64,000 nucleotides of DNA from VXRJ01 sp964636705 (GTDB lineage: Bacteria; Acidobacteriota; Vicinamibacteria; Vicinamibacterales; UBA8438). The DNA lies in the NCBI GenBank assembly GCA_964636705.1, contig CAZWUJ010000012.1, positions 41,813-105,812 on the forward strand, given 5' to 3'. Position numbers and translations under genes: made by a program. This document shows positions 48,370-56,731 of the stretch, one piece after another; position 1 is the stretch's first letter; each line of letters begins with the position of its first letter. The notes beneath the pieces were generated by a model. The model did no database searches and was not told where the DNA came from. It was given only the letters and a program-made list of their open reading frames with translations.

Positions 48370-50574
48370 CTAGAGCGGCTGCACGCCGTCCCAGACCAGC
48401 ACGCGGTCGATCCGGTCGCCCTCTTCGAGCGCGTCCGCCGCTTCGATGCCGGCAACCACGGTGCCGATGGCGGTGAAGCGGCCGTCGAGCTGCGGCTGCG
48501 GCGACAGAGTGATGAAGAACCGGCTGCCGCCGGTGTCCGCCGCATCGCGCGCCACCCCGACGACGCCCCGCAGGAAGGGGCGCTGATTCAACTCGTCCCT
48601 GAGGGTGTAGCCGGGTCCGCCGATCCCGTCGCCGCGCGGATCGCCGGCGTACGCCACCTGGTGACGCTCGACGCGGTGGAACGTGAGGCCATCGTAGTAA
48701 CCATCCCGCGCCAGGGTCATGAAGCTCTCGACCGCGAGAGGTGCGTCGAGTACCGCCAACTCGATCTCAATGGTCCCGTGGCGCGTCTCGACGTAGACGT
48801 GCGGCGAGACTTGCGGCGAAACCAGGTGCGGCGCCGAGAAATCCACCCGGCGCAGACTCGGCGCCGGCCGGATTGCCGATTGGTGATCGCCGCCCGGATT
48901 GAGGCCTTCGAGTCCCGTGGCCGCGGCAACACGCACGGCCCAGTCGCGGTCGCCAAGCGCCGTCCTCAGCGTTGCGACCGCGCCGTCGCCGCCGCAGCGT
49001 CCGATCGCCTCGACAATCGCGGCGCGTGCAACATGCGACGGATCCAGCTCCCCCGCCGCGTACGCCTCCGCCAGGGCCGCCGCGCTCCCCGTCGGACAGG
49101 GTTCGGTCAGCAGGCGCGCGGCCGTCGCCCGCACGGCCACATCCTCCGCCTGGAGCCGATCCATCAGCAGTTCCGGCAGGTCCGGAGCATCGATCGCGGC
49201 CAGTGCTTCGAGTACGAACGGCACCACGCGGGCATCGTCATCCTCCAGCATCGACCAGAGTCGGGGGACGGCTCCAGCCGGATCGACATGGCGCAAGGCG
49301 TCCGCTATTGCCTGCCTGACGCGCCAATCGGAATCCGTCCCGAGACCCGAGAGGACGAAGATGAACGATTGGGGATCGGCCGCCGCCAGCGCACGGACCG
49401 AAGCAGCCCGGATCCACGCCGACGGATGACCCAGGAGCTCGATAAACACCTCGACCGACGCCGTGGCCCCACGATGCCCGGCGAGCGCCTCCACCGCCTC
49501 TAGGCGGAGAGCCTCGTCCAGGCGGCGGATCCGGACGAACCGGTCCAGCGCTTGGGCCGCGTCGGGATGATTGATTGCCCCGAGCGCCCGGACCGCAGCG
49601 GTAACCACCCGGTGGTCACGCCGGTCGAGGTCGAGCAACTCGCTGAGAGGCCCGATGGCATCCGGATCACCAAGCGCTCCCAACGCCTCCGCCGCCAGCG
49701 CAACGCCGTGGCTCCCCACCACGCCCGAAAGGGTCGCCAACGACGGAAGCGCGCGAGTATCGCCGGTCCGGCCAAGTGCGTAGCTAACGGGCCACCACCA
49801 GAGAATGGGCTGTTCCTCGTCGCCAACCACGGCGTCCGCGAGCGGCTCGTACGCGCCCATCTCACCCAACGCGTAGAGGCCGTTGCGGAACGCCTCCACC
49901 TCGTCGGACAGCGGATAACCGAGGTCCTCCGGATCCAACCCGAACGCACCGGTTACGTAGCGGCCCACCATCGCGCCGACGGCCGGCGCCGTGGCGGTGG
50001 CGCCAATCCTGGCGAGGGCTCGAGCCGCGCGGCCCTGCACCTTCGGAGAGGCGTCCCGCAGGCTCTCCACGAGAGCATTCGTCGCTGCCGGATCACCAAT
50101 CAACCCGAGCGCGAACGCGGCCATCTGACGCACCTCGGGCTCGGGATCCGCAAGCCGCGCGATCAGGGGCTCCACCCCTTCTGCCAATCCGACCCGTCCG
50201 ACGGCAAGCGCCGCCCGACGGCGGACGTAGGGCTCCGGCGCTTCGAGCAGCGCCCGCAGACTGGGCCGCAACGGCGGCGGGGGCGGCGGCGCGGGCTCCA
50301 TTGCCGAGTCCCCGTTGCCTTCGCCTTCCGTTGCCCGATCCAGCAGCGGCTCCGGCGGCGGTGGATCCTCGAGGCGGCGTTCGTCCTCCAGGCGGAGAAT
50401 CCACGCGACCTGTTCGGAGACTGACGGCGGCGCGACGACAACGGGGGCTTCCCGCGTTGCGCAAGATACCGCCCCCAAGGCGATCAGGATCGGCAGGAAG
50501 CGCCCTGCGCGAGCAATTGACGACGCGCGCGAAAGGAGGCGTGCACGTCGGTCGCGGGGCATCGCGGGCGCCAT
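48370..50574 (-). CDS. HEAT-repeat lipoprotein fused to a cyclophilin PPIase
   Basis: A 734-residue exported protein. The signal (ARAGRFLPILIALGAVSC) gives a lipobox Cys at residue 38. A Pro/Glu-rich linker precedes about ten HEAT-like repeats (for example RRRAALAVGRVGLAEGVEPL, RQMAAFALGLIGDPAATNAL). The last ~140 residues are a cyclophilin domain: HGTIEIELAVLDAPLAVESF, GLTFHRVERHQVAYAGDPRG, GGSRFFITLSPQPQLDGRFT. The catalytic Arg is kept in FHRV; the usual FMIQGGD is YAGDPRG. It may be an envelope chaperone or protein-assembly factor. ATG five codons in (50562) is an alternative start that suits a TATCAT box. Confidence 0.88.
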   Translation of the reverse strand: MAPAMPRDRRARLLSRASSIARAGRFLPILIALGAVSCATREAPVVVAPPSVSEQVAWILRLEDERRLEDPPPPEPLLDRATEGEGNGDSAMEPAPPPPPPLRPSLRALLEAPEPYVRRRAALAVGRVGLAEGVEPLIARLADPEPEVRQMAAFALGLIGDPAATNALVESLRDASPKVQGRAARALARIGATATAPAVGAMVGRYVTGAFGLDPEDLGYPLSDEVEAFRNGLYALGEMGAYEPLADAVVGDEEQPILWWWPVSYALGRTGDTRALPSLATLSGVVGSHGVALAAEALGALGDPDAIGPLSELLDLDRRDHRVVTAAVRALGAINHPDAAQALDRFVRIRRLDEALRLEAVEALAGHRGATASVEVFIELLGHPSAWIRAASVRALAAADPQSFIFVLSGLGTDSDWRVRQAIADALRHVDPAGAVPRLWSMLEDDDARVVPFVLEALAAIDAPDLPELLMDRLQAEDVAVRATAARLLTEPCPTGSAAALAEAYAAGELDPSHVARAAIVEAIGRCGGDGAVATLRTALGDRDWAVRVAAATGLEGLNPGGDHQSAIRPAPSLRRVDFSAPHLVSPQVSPHVYVETRHGTIEIELAVLDAPLAVESFMTLARDGYYDGLTFHRVERHQVAYAGDPRGDGIGGPGYTLRDELNQRPFLRGVVGVARDAADTGGSRFFITLSPQPQLDGRFTAIGTVVAGIEAADALEEGDRIDRVLVWDGVQPL

Positions 50575-50588
50575 GATAGCATGCGGTT

Positions 50589-51941
50589 TTGCCCGCCTCG
50601 CACGATCCAGTCAGCCGTCTCTTCGATCTCCAGCGCTTCGGCATCAAACTGGGGCTCGACAACATCCACACCCTGACGGAGGCCCTGGACCATCCGGAGC
50701 GGGATTTCCCCAGCATCATCGTGGCCGGCACCAACGGCAAGGGATCCGTGGCGGCCATCATCGAGCGGGGCCTGCGGGCGGCCGGCTACCGAACCGGCCT
50801 CTATACCTCGCCTCACCTGATCGACCTCGCCGAGCGGTTCGCGGTCGACGGAAACGCCATCAGCCACGACGCCCTCGCCGACGAAGCCCGAGGCATACTC
50901 GAAACGGCCGACACCCTGCAGGCTTCCCGCCGCCTGCCGCACCCTCCCACCTTCTTCGAAGCCACCACCGCCCTCGCGCTTTCGCACTTCCGCCGCCGCG
51001 GCGTCCAGGCGGCCGTTCTCGAGGTCGGACTGGGAGGACGGTTCGACGCAACGAACATTGTCACGCCGGCGGCGGTCGCGATTCCGTCCATCGATCTCGA
51101 CCACCAACAGCACCTGGGAGAAACGATCGAGGCAATCGCCGGCGAGAAGGCCGGCGTCATCAAGCCCGGCGCCGTGGTGGTGACCGGCGAAACGAAACCG
51201 GAAGCCCGGCGGGTGCTGGACGACGCGGCCGCGCGGCAGCGCGCACGCCTGATCGATATCGACGACGGCGTGAGTCTTCGATGGAGCATCGACGGCGACG
51301 GGCTGACCCGCGTCGCACGGCTCGTGACCCCGCACCACGACTATGGCGCGCTGACGCTCGCCCTGCGTGGACGGCACCAGGTGCGGAACGGGCTGGTGGC
51401 GCTCCGCCTGCTGGAGGAACTTGACGGGGTCGGGATCGGGGTCTCCGCCGATGCGATCGTGTCGGCGCTGACAAGTGCCCGCTGCCGGGGCCGGCTCGAG
51501 CTGATCGATGTTGCCCCCGGACGGCGGGTGCTGCTGGATCCGGCGCACAACGTCGCGGCTGCCGGGGCGCTCGCCGACTACATCGGAACGGTGGCGCCGG
51601 ACGGACTGCCGGTCGTGTTCGGCGCGCTCGCCGACAAGGATGCGATCGGAATGCTGCGCGCCCTGGGTGCTGTCGCGGCCCGCGTCGTCTGCGCTCCTAT
51701 CGACAGTCCGCGCGCCGCTTCACGAGACGACCTGCACGCCGCCGTCCGCGCAGCGCGGCCGGACCTTCCCGTCTCCATCGCGGCTACCCCCGGCGCCGCC
51801 CTCGACGAGGCGTGGCGCCACGGTCCCCTCGCACTGGCCACCGGCTCGATGTATCTCGTGGGAGCGCTCCTGGGGGTCTTGGCGGCCCGTGGAGAAACAC
51901 CTGGCAGTCTGCGCCGTGGAACGGTGCAGACCGCAAGATAG
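50589..51941 (+). CDS. folC: Folylpolyglutamate/dihydrofolate synthase
   Basis: FolC adds glutamate to folates (and makes dihydrofolate from dihydropteroate). The 450-residue Mur-ligase-like protein has IIVAGTNGKGSVAAIIERGL (P-loop), GLYTSPHLIDLAERF, VLEVGLGGRFDATNIV, and the C-terminal domain VLLDPAHNVAAAGALADYI. The start is TTG at 50589; no better start is seen. The final residues GSLRRGTVQTAR and the TAG stop lie inside a copy of the window's palindromic repeat, so the original C-terminus (near YLVGALLGVL) has been extended. Divergent from the HEAT-cyclophilin gene, 14 nt apart. Confidence 0.93.
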   Translation: MPASHDPVSRLFDLQRFGIKLGLDNIHTLTEALDHPERDFPSIIVAGTNGKGSVAAIIERGLRAAGYRTGLYTSPHLIDLAERFAVDGNAISHDALADEARGILETADTLQASRRLPHPPTFFEATTALALSHFRRRGVQAAVLEVGLGGRFDATNIVTPAAVAIPSIDLDHQQHLGETIEAIAGEKAGVIKPGAVVVTGETKPEARRVLDDAAARQRARLIDIDDGVSLRWSIDGDGLTRVARLVTPHHDYGALTLALRGRHQVRNGLVALRLLEELDGVGIGVSADAIVSALTSARCRGRLELIDVAPGRRVLLDPAHNVAAAGALADYIGTVAPDGLPVVFGALADKDAIGMLRALGAVAARVVCAPIDSPRAASRDDLHAAVRAARPDLPVSIAATPGAALDEAWRHGPLALATGSMYLVGALLGVLAARGETPGSLRRGTVQTAR

Positions 51942-51984
51942 GCGTGGCTGGGCGGCCACCGGAGCCGCAGGCGACGATGGTCGG
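51903..51984 (+). repeat. Palindromic repeat, copy C (overlaps folC 3' end)
   Basis: Repeat copy whose hairpin arms are gtctgc...gcagac rather than gcctgc...gcaggc: both sides of a base pair have changed, so pairing is kept. It contains the folC stop codon (51939-51941). The second half (ccaccg...cgatgg) is also kept, with one mismatch. The lptD promoter begins about 20 bp downstream. Confidence 0.85.
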
Positions 51985-52006
51985 GCGGGGCCGTGAGTTG
52001 CGCGGG

Positions 52007-52012
52007 TACAAT
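52007..52012 (+). promoter_or_regulatory. Putative -10 box of lptD (leaderless type)
   Basis: TACAAT ends 8 nt before the GTG at 52021, with no Shine-Dalgarno sequence. It lies just downstream of the repeat copy. Confidence 0.45.
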
Positions 52013-52020
52013 CGATCCCG

Positions 52021-54501
52021 GTGCGCGCAGTCCATCGACCCGCGATCGTCGCTGCGGCAGCAGCGGTCATCGCCCTGCTGCCGGCCCCCGCGTCGGGACA
52101 ACTCTTTCCGAACCTCCCGTTCGACTACCGGCAGGGGCAGTACGAAGTGGTCAGCGGCACTCACCTTCGACTCAGCGGCGACGTGCAGATCAACGGTGAG
52201 ACGTTCGATCTCTCCGCCGACCAGGTCGACATCTACATCGAAACCGACGAATCGGAAGCGGACGAGGAAACCCCCGACGGGCCGGAGGGCGAGCCCGGGG
52301 AGAACGCGGCGTCGAACGGCGGGCCCCAGGACGCGGCGGACAACGCGGAAGACGACCGGGACGACAACGAACCGGGGGAAGATGATGAACCCGTCGATCC
52401 GCTGGCCAACGTAACGGCGCGCCTGGTTGCGAGCGGCAGCGTCGTCTATACCGGCGTGGACGCGCGCATCTCCGCCGACCGGCTGGAGTACCGGACGAAG
52501 GACCAGACCGCGACGTTCGAGAACGCCAGCGGATCCATCAACCTGGCGGGCCAGGTGGACCGCAGCATGTTCGGCACCCAGGAACCCGACATGCTTTTCT
52601 ACGGCCAGCGCATCGAGCGGCTCGCGGCGCGCACGTACCGGATCACGCGGGGGGCATTCACCAGTTGCGTGCAGCCGACCCCTCGGTGGGAACTGGTCTC
52701 CACTTCGTTCACGATCAATCTCGACAGCTACGTGATGCTGCGCAACGCGGTCCTCAAGGTGAAAGGGGTGCCGGTCTTCTACATCCCGATGCTTCCCTAC
52801 CCGATACCGGAGGAAGGACGCGCGACCGGTTTCCTGATGCCGACCTGGGGCAATTCCTCCTACCATGGCAGCAGCCTCAGCAACGCGTTCTTCCTGGCGC
52901 TCGGGCGCAGCCAGGACGTCACGCTCTACCACGACTGGTATACGTCGCTCGGCGGGATGGGGGCGGCGGCCGAGTACCGCTACACGCGGGGCGGCGGATC
53001 GGAGGGGAACGCGCGCATCCACTACCTGAACGAGAACGAGGCGGAGGTCACGGGACGGGGCGGTACCTTCGCCCGGCAGGCGCGCAAGAGCTACCGCATC
53101 ACCGGTCAGACCCGGCAGGCGCTTCCCGGCGGATGGATGGCGCGCGGGCAGTTGAACTACTTCTCCAGCATCGACGTGCAGCAGACGTACAACCACAATG
53201 TCTTCGACGCGTCCAACAGCTCGCGCAGCATGTCGGGCAACGTGAGCGGCCAGCTTGGCCGCTACCAGGTAAGCGGCACGTTCGACCGGAGCGAGACCTT
53301 CTTCGGAGGGACGCACTCGGCGGTCTACGGCGGCGGCCCGCGGGTCACGGTTGGCCAGGGCAAGACCGAAATCCCCGGCACCCCCTTCTACTACTCCCTC
53401 GACACCGAGTACGTCCGCCTGCTCCGTGCCTCGCGGATCCGGAGCGCCGACGGCGTCAATACGATCGACTCGGGGCTGGACCGACTCGACGTCAACCCGT
53501 CCATCCAGTTCCCGTTCACGCAGTGGCCGTTCCTCACGTTCGACTCCAGCGCGCAGTTCCGCTGGACGTACTGGGACGAGAGCCTGGTGGACCGGCGGCA
53601 GGCGCCGGTGGGTGTCGGCCGCTCCTATTTCGAACTGGCGAGCACCGTGACCGGGCCCTCGTTCGTCAAGATCTGGGACACGCCAAACAGCGGCTACTCG
53701 GAACGGATGAAGCATCTGATCGAGCCGTGGTGGGGCATCCGGCGCGTCAGCGCAATCGACGAATTCGACCGGATTGTCCGGATCGAGGGCATCGACTCGA
53801 TCGTCGGCGATATCTGGCAGTACCAGTACGGGCTGGACACACGCCTGTTCGCGCGCGTGTACGATGGGGAGCGGGGCGAGTCTGTAGCCCGCGAGATCCT
53901 GTCGGCGTCGGTAACGCAGAGTTACTACACGGACGAGAACGCCTCGCAGTACGACCGGACGTTCCGGACCAGCTTCACCGGCGCCAACCCGACGCACTGG
54001 TCACCCATGTCGTTCGTCGTCCGGGCGGATCCCACCCGCGAGATCGGCGCAAGCATGCGGGCCGAGATCGACCCGACCTACCGCACCCTCCGGTCCGTTT
54101 CGGCCGAGGGAAGCTACGAACGGGGCGGCTGGCTGGAAACGCGCGGCGGCTGGAGCCAGCGCCGGTTCATTGCGCAGCTTCCCGGCTTCAACGACAGAAG
54201 CCGGCTGGACCACTACATCAACGCGTACACGGCGCTACGGACGCCGGACAACACCTTGGGCGGGATTTACTCGTTCAACTACGACATCCGGCGGGGGCAG
54301 TACCTGACGCAGCGGCTGCTGGTCTACTACAACGCGCAGTGCTGCAACGTCAGCTTCGAGTATCAGGTGTACAACTTTGCGGGACTCGGCGCGCGGGCGT
54401 TCCTGCCGAACGACCGCCGGTTCAACGTTTCGTTCACGCTGGCCGGGCTCGGCCGCTTCGCCAACGTCTTCGGAGCCCTGGGGAGCGGCAGCGGCTACTA
54501 G
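52021..54501 (+). CDS. lptD: LPS-assembly outer-membrane protein LptD
   Basis: LptD inserts lipopolysaccharide into the outer leaflet of the outer membrane. The 826-residue protein has a signal peptide (IVAAAAAVIALLPAPASG), an OstA/LptA-like beta-jellyroll (YEVVSGTHLRLSGDVQINGE; AARTYRITRGAFTSC), VFYIPMLPYPIPEEGRATGF, and a C-terminal beta-barrel with the typical VYYNAQCCNVSFEYQVY. An acidic low-complexity insert of about 50 residues (75-127) interrupts the jellyroll. Two Cys pairs suitable for disulfides remain (FTSC and QCC). It starts with GTG. LPS is therefore likely present. Confidence 0.92.
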   Translation: MRAVHRPAIVAAAAAVIALLPAPASGQLFPNLPFDYRQGQYEVVSGTHLRLSGDVQINGETFDLSADQVDIYIETDESEADEETPDGPEGEPGENAASNGGPQDAADNAEDDRDDNEPGEDDEPVDPLANVTARLVASGSVVYTGVDARISADRLEYRTKDQTATFENASGSINLAGQVDRSMFGTQEPDMLFYGQRIERLAARTYRITRGAFTSCVQPTPRWELVSTSFTINLDSYVMLRNAVLKVKGVPVFYIPMLPYPIPEEGRATGFLMPTWGNSSYHGSSLSNAFFLALGRSQDVTLYHDWYTSLGGMGAAAEYRYTRGGGSEGNARIHYLNENEAEVTGRGGTFARQARKSYRITGQTRQALPGGWMARGQLNYFSSIDVQQTYNHNVFDASNSSRSMSGNVSGQLGRYQVSGTFDRSETFFGGTHSAVYGGGPRVTVGQGKTEIPGTPFYYSLDTEYVRLLRASRIRSADGVNTIDSGLDRLDVNPSIQFPFTQWPFLTFDSSAQFRWTYWDESLVDRRQAPVGVGRSYFELASTVTGPSFVKIWDTPNSGYSERMKHLIEPWWGIRRVSAIDEFDRIVRIEGIDSIVGDIWQYQYGLDTRLFARVYDGERGESVAREILSASVTQSYYTDENASQYDRTFRTSFTGANPTHWSPMSFVVRADPTREIGASMRAEIDPTYRTLRSVSAEGSYERGGWLETRGGWSQRRFIAQLPGFNDRSRLDHYINAYTALRTPDNTLGGIYSFNYDIRRGQYLTQRLLVYYNAQCCNVSFEYQVYNFAGLGARAFLPNDRRFNVSFTLAGLGRFANVFGALGSGSGY

Positions 54502-54570
54502 TAGCAGCGGCGGACCCCGGGTGGCGACGGCCGTCCGGCGACGGGGCGGGGCCGCCCGTTGACCGCACCG

Positions 54571-55476
54571 ATGGCTCATCGCATCCTGGTCACGGGCGCC
54601 GCGGGCTTCGTCGGACGGCACTTGATCGCCGCGCTTCGAGCCGGCGCCTCGCGTGCCCAACTCACCGCCTGGCGGCGGTCCGATGTCGATCTGCTCGATG
54701 CCGACGCCGTGTCACGGGCGTTGGCGGCGCTTCGGCCAACACAGGTGTACCACTGCGCCGGGGCCGCAAGCGCAGCCGACTCCTGGCGGACGCGCGCCGC
54801 GACGCTCCGCACGAACGTCATCGGCACGCGGCACCTGCTGGATGGGCTACAGGCGCACGCGCCCGGCGCACGCGTGCTGATCCCCGGCTCCGCCTTCGTG
54901 TATCGCCCGAAACCGACGGCGCTCACCGAGGAGGATCCACTCGGTCCGATCAGTCCCTACGGCCTGAGCAAGCTGGGGCAGGAGATGCTGGCGCGGCGCA
55001 TGGCCGCCGCCGACGATCTGGACATTGTCCTGACGCGATCGTTCACGCATATCGGACCCGGCCAGGGCACCGGCTACGCCGCCGCCAGCTTCGCCAGCCG
55101 GATCGCACGGATCGAAACCGGCGCTGAACCAGTGATCGATGTCGGGGCGCTAGACGCCCGTCGCGACATCCTCGACGTCCGCGATACCGTGGCAGCGTAC
55201 GAGGCCCTGATGGACCGCGGGCAGGGCGGCGCCGTCTACAACGTCTGCTCCGGAACCGCTCATCCGATGCAAACTGTCCTCGATCGGCTTCTGGCGCTGT
55301 CCGCCCGTCCCATCAGCGTGCGGGTCGACGCTGCGCGCCTCCGGCCGAATGACTATCCGCTGCTGCTGGGCGACAACGAGCGGCTGGCCCGCGCCACCGG
55401 CTGGCGCCCGGCGGTCGGCCTGGACGACGCGCTCGCCCGCCTCCTCAACCACTGGCGAGCGAGAGTGCGCAGCTAG
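54571..55476 (+). CDS. NAD-dependent epimerase/reductase (GDP-sugar type)
   Basis: Short-chain dehydrogenase-like sugar nucleotide enzyme of 301 residues. It has the Rossmann motif HRILVTGAAGFVGRHLIAAL, the catalytic Ser in VLIPGSAFVY and the Tyr/Lys in SPYGLSKLGQEM, with PVIDVGALDARRDILDVRDT, a pattern typical of GDP-4-keto-6-deoxymannose reductases (Rmd). The substrate is uncertain. The ATG at 54571 is preferred over TTG 54559. Its TAG stop (55474-55476) lies in the ctag that opens the repeat array. It sits after lptD and may serve LPS or glycan sugar supply (inference). Confidence 0.82.
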   Translation: MAHRILVTGAAGFVGRHLIAALRAGASRAQLTAWRRSDVDLLDADAVSRALAALRPTQVYHCAGAASAADSWRTRAATLRTNVIGTRHLLDGLQAHAPGARVLIPGSAFVYRPKPTALTEEDPLGPISPYGLSKLGQEMLARRMAAADDLDIVLTRSFTHIGPGQGTGYAAASFASRIARIETGAEPVIDVGALDARRDILDVRDTVAAYEALMDRGQGGAVYNVCSGTAHPMQTVLDRLLALSARPISVRVDAARLRPNDYPLLLGDNERLARATGWRPAVGLDDALARLLNHWRARVRS

Positions 55477-55776
55477 CAGGCTGCGCCGTGGAACGGTGCA
55501 GGCTGCTAGTCAGGCCTGGCTGGGCGGCCATCGGAGCCGCAGGCGACGATGGTCGGGCTAGCAGGCTGCGCCGTGGAACGGTGCAGGCTGCTAGTCAGGC
55601 CTGGCTGGGCGNNNNNNNNNNNNNNNNNNNNNNNNNNNNNNNNNNNNNNNNNNNNNNNNNNNNNNNNNNNNNNNNNNNNNNNNNNNNNNNNNNNNNNNNN
55701 NNNNNNNNNNNGCCATCGGAGCCGCAGGCGACGATGGTCGGGCTAGCAGGCTGCGCCGTGGAACGATGCAGGCTAG
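55473..55776 (+). repeat. Tandem palindromic repeat array containing scaffold gap
   Basis: Unit 1 spans 55473-55557 (85 bp), unit 2 55558-55611 plus 55712-55742, and a truncated third unit follows to 55776. Each unit has a 37-nt palindromic half (ctagcag...ctgctag around a gga loop) and a second half with a ccatcg...cgatgg inverted repeat. The gap separates ctgggcg from gccatcgg, which are contiguous in every complete copy, so the hidden part is probably a whole number of units. The region between the convergent epimerase and htpX genes holds nothing else. Confidence 0.9.
55612..55711. other. Scaffold gap of 100 N
   Basis: Exactly 100 N, an arbitrary gap length. It falls inside the tandem repeat array, which probably caused the assembly break. 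The true length is unknown. Confidence 0.99.
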
Positions 55777-55778
55777 AG

Positions 55779-56615
55779 CTACACCGTGCCGAGCAACGCC
55801 CGGACCCGCTGTTCCGTCGGCGGGTGCGTGCTGAACAGCGACATCATCCCTCGACCGCCGAACGGCTTCATGATGAACATGTGCGCGGTCGCCGGATTGG
55901 CGTCGAGCGGGACGCGCCGCGAGGCTGCCTCGATCTTCTTCAGCGCGTTCACCAGGCCGTACGGGCTCCCGACGATCTGTGCCGCACCCCGGTCGGCCGC
56001 GAACTCGCGTGACCGCGAGATGGCGGCCTGAATGAGCGCGGCCGCAAGCGGCGCGACGATGATCGTGGCAAGCAGCGCCAGCGGATTGCCGCCCCGATCG
56101 TCCCGTCCGCCGAAACCGCCGAAGATCGCCGCCCACTGGGCCATGTTGGCAACCATCATGATGGTCGCGGCAATCGTCGCCGCGACCGAGCTGATGAGAA
56201 TGTCCCGGTGCTTGACGTGGGCCAGCTCGTGCGCCATCACTCCCTCAATCTCCGCGTCGTCCAGCACGCGCAGCAACCCTTCGGTCGCCGCGACCGCGGC
56301 GTGCCTGGGATTGCGGCCGGTCGCGAAGGCGTTCGGCGACCCATCCGGGATGACGTATACCTTCGGCATCGGCAACTCCGCACGCTGAACCAGCCGCGCC
56401 GTGATCCGGTAGAGCTTGTGATCCGGCCCCACTTCGCTCGCGCGGTACATGCGGAGGACCACCTTGTCGGACCACCAGTACGACCCGAAGTTCATCACCA
56501 CCGCAAACACGAAGGCGATGAGCAATCCATTGGATCCACCGAACCATTGGCCGATAGCGAGCAGTACCCCGCTCAGCAATCCGAGCAGCAACGCGGTCTT
56601 GAATGCGCTTCCCAT
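55779..56615 (-). CDS. htpX: Zinc metalloprotease HtpX
   Basis: Inner-membrane M48 metalloprotease involved in membrane-protein quality control. The 278-residue protein has two N-terminal helices, VYVIPDGSPNAFATGRNPRH, the zinc motif VMAHELAHVKHRDILIS, further hydrophobic helices and the third ligand Glu in SRSREFAADRGAAQIVG. A Shine-Dalgarno-like GGGAGA precedes the ATG. It ends just before the repeat array and has a repeat copy upstream, between it and the M20 gene. Confidence 0.94.
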   Translation of the reverse strand: MGSAFKTALLLGLLSGVLLAIGQWFGGSNGLLIAFVFAVVMNFGSYWWSDKVVLRMYRASEVGPDHKLYRITARLVQRAELPMPKVYVIPDGSPNAFATGRNPRHAAVAATEGLLRVLDDAEIEGVMAHELAHVKHRDILISSVAATIAATIMMVANMAQWAAIFGGFGGRDDRGGNPLALLATIIVAPLAAALIQAAISRSREFAADRGAAQIVGSPYGLVNALKKIEAASRRVPLDANPATAHMFIMKPFGGRGMMSLFSTHPPTEQRVRALLGTV

Positions 56616-56639
56616 TCGACTTTTCTCCCTGTTTCGATT

Positions 56640-56731
56640 CTAGCAGCCTGCGCCGTGAAAACGGTGCAGGCTGCTAGATAGGCCTGGTTGGGCGGCCATC
56701 GGAGCCGCAAGCGACGACGGTCAAGCTAGCA
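56640..56731 (+). repeat. Palindromic repeat, copy B (between M20 peptidase and htpX)
   Basis: Full copy with a perfect outer stem: ctagcagcctgcgccgt pairs with acggtgcaggctgctag around a gaaa loop (56640-56677). The G-G mismatch seen in the tandem copies is C-G here. The second half follows to 56725 and the first seven bases of a further unit (ctagcag) are present, overlapping the last codons of the M20 gene. Confidence 0.9.

Noticed and set aside
48355..48375. gtctgcaccgtggac between the YjbQ-like and HEAT genes, like part of the palindromic repeat
   Set aside because: Only about 13 bases resemble the repeat core; too short and degenerate to call a copy without a genome-wide model. A similar fragment near 1895-1912 was dropped for the same reason.
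52665..55127. 820-residue open frame across lptD and the epimerase gene
   Set aside because: It is out of frame with two recognised genes and has shadow-like composition (Arg, Pro, Gly).
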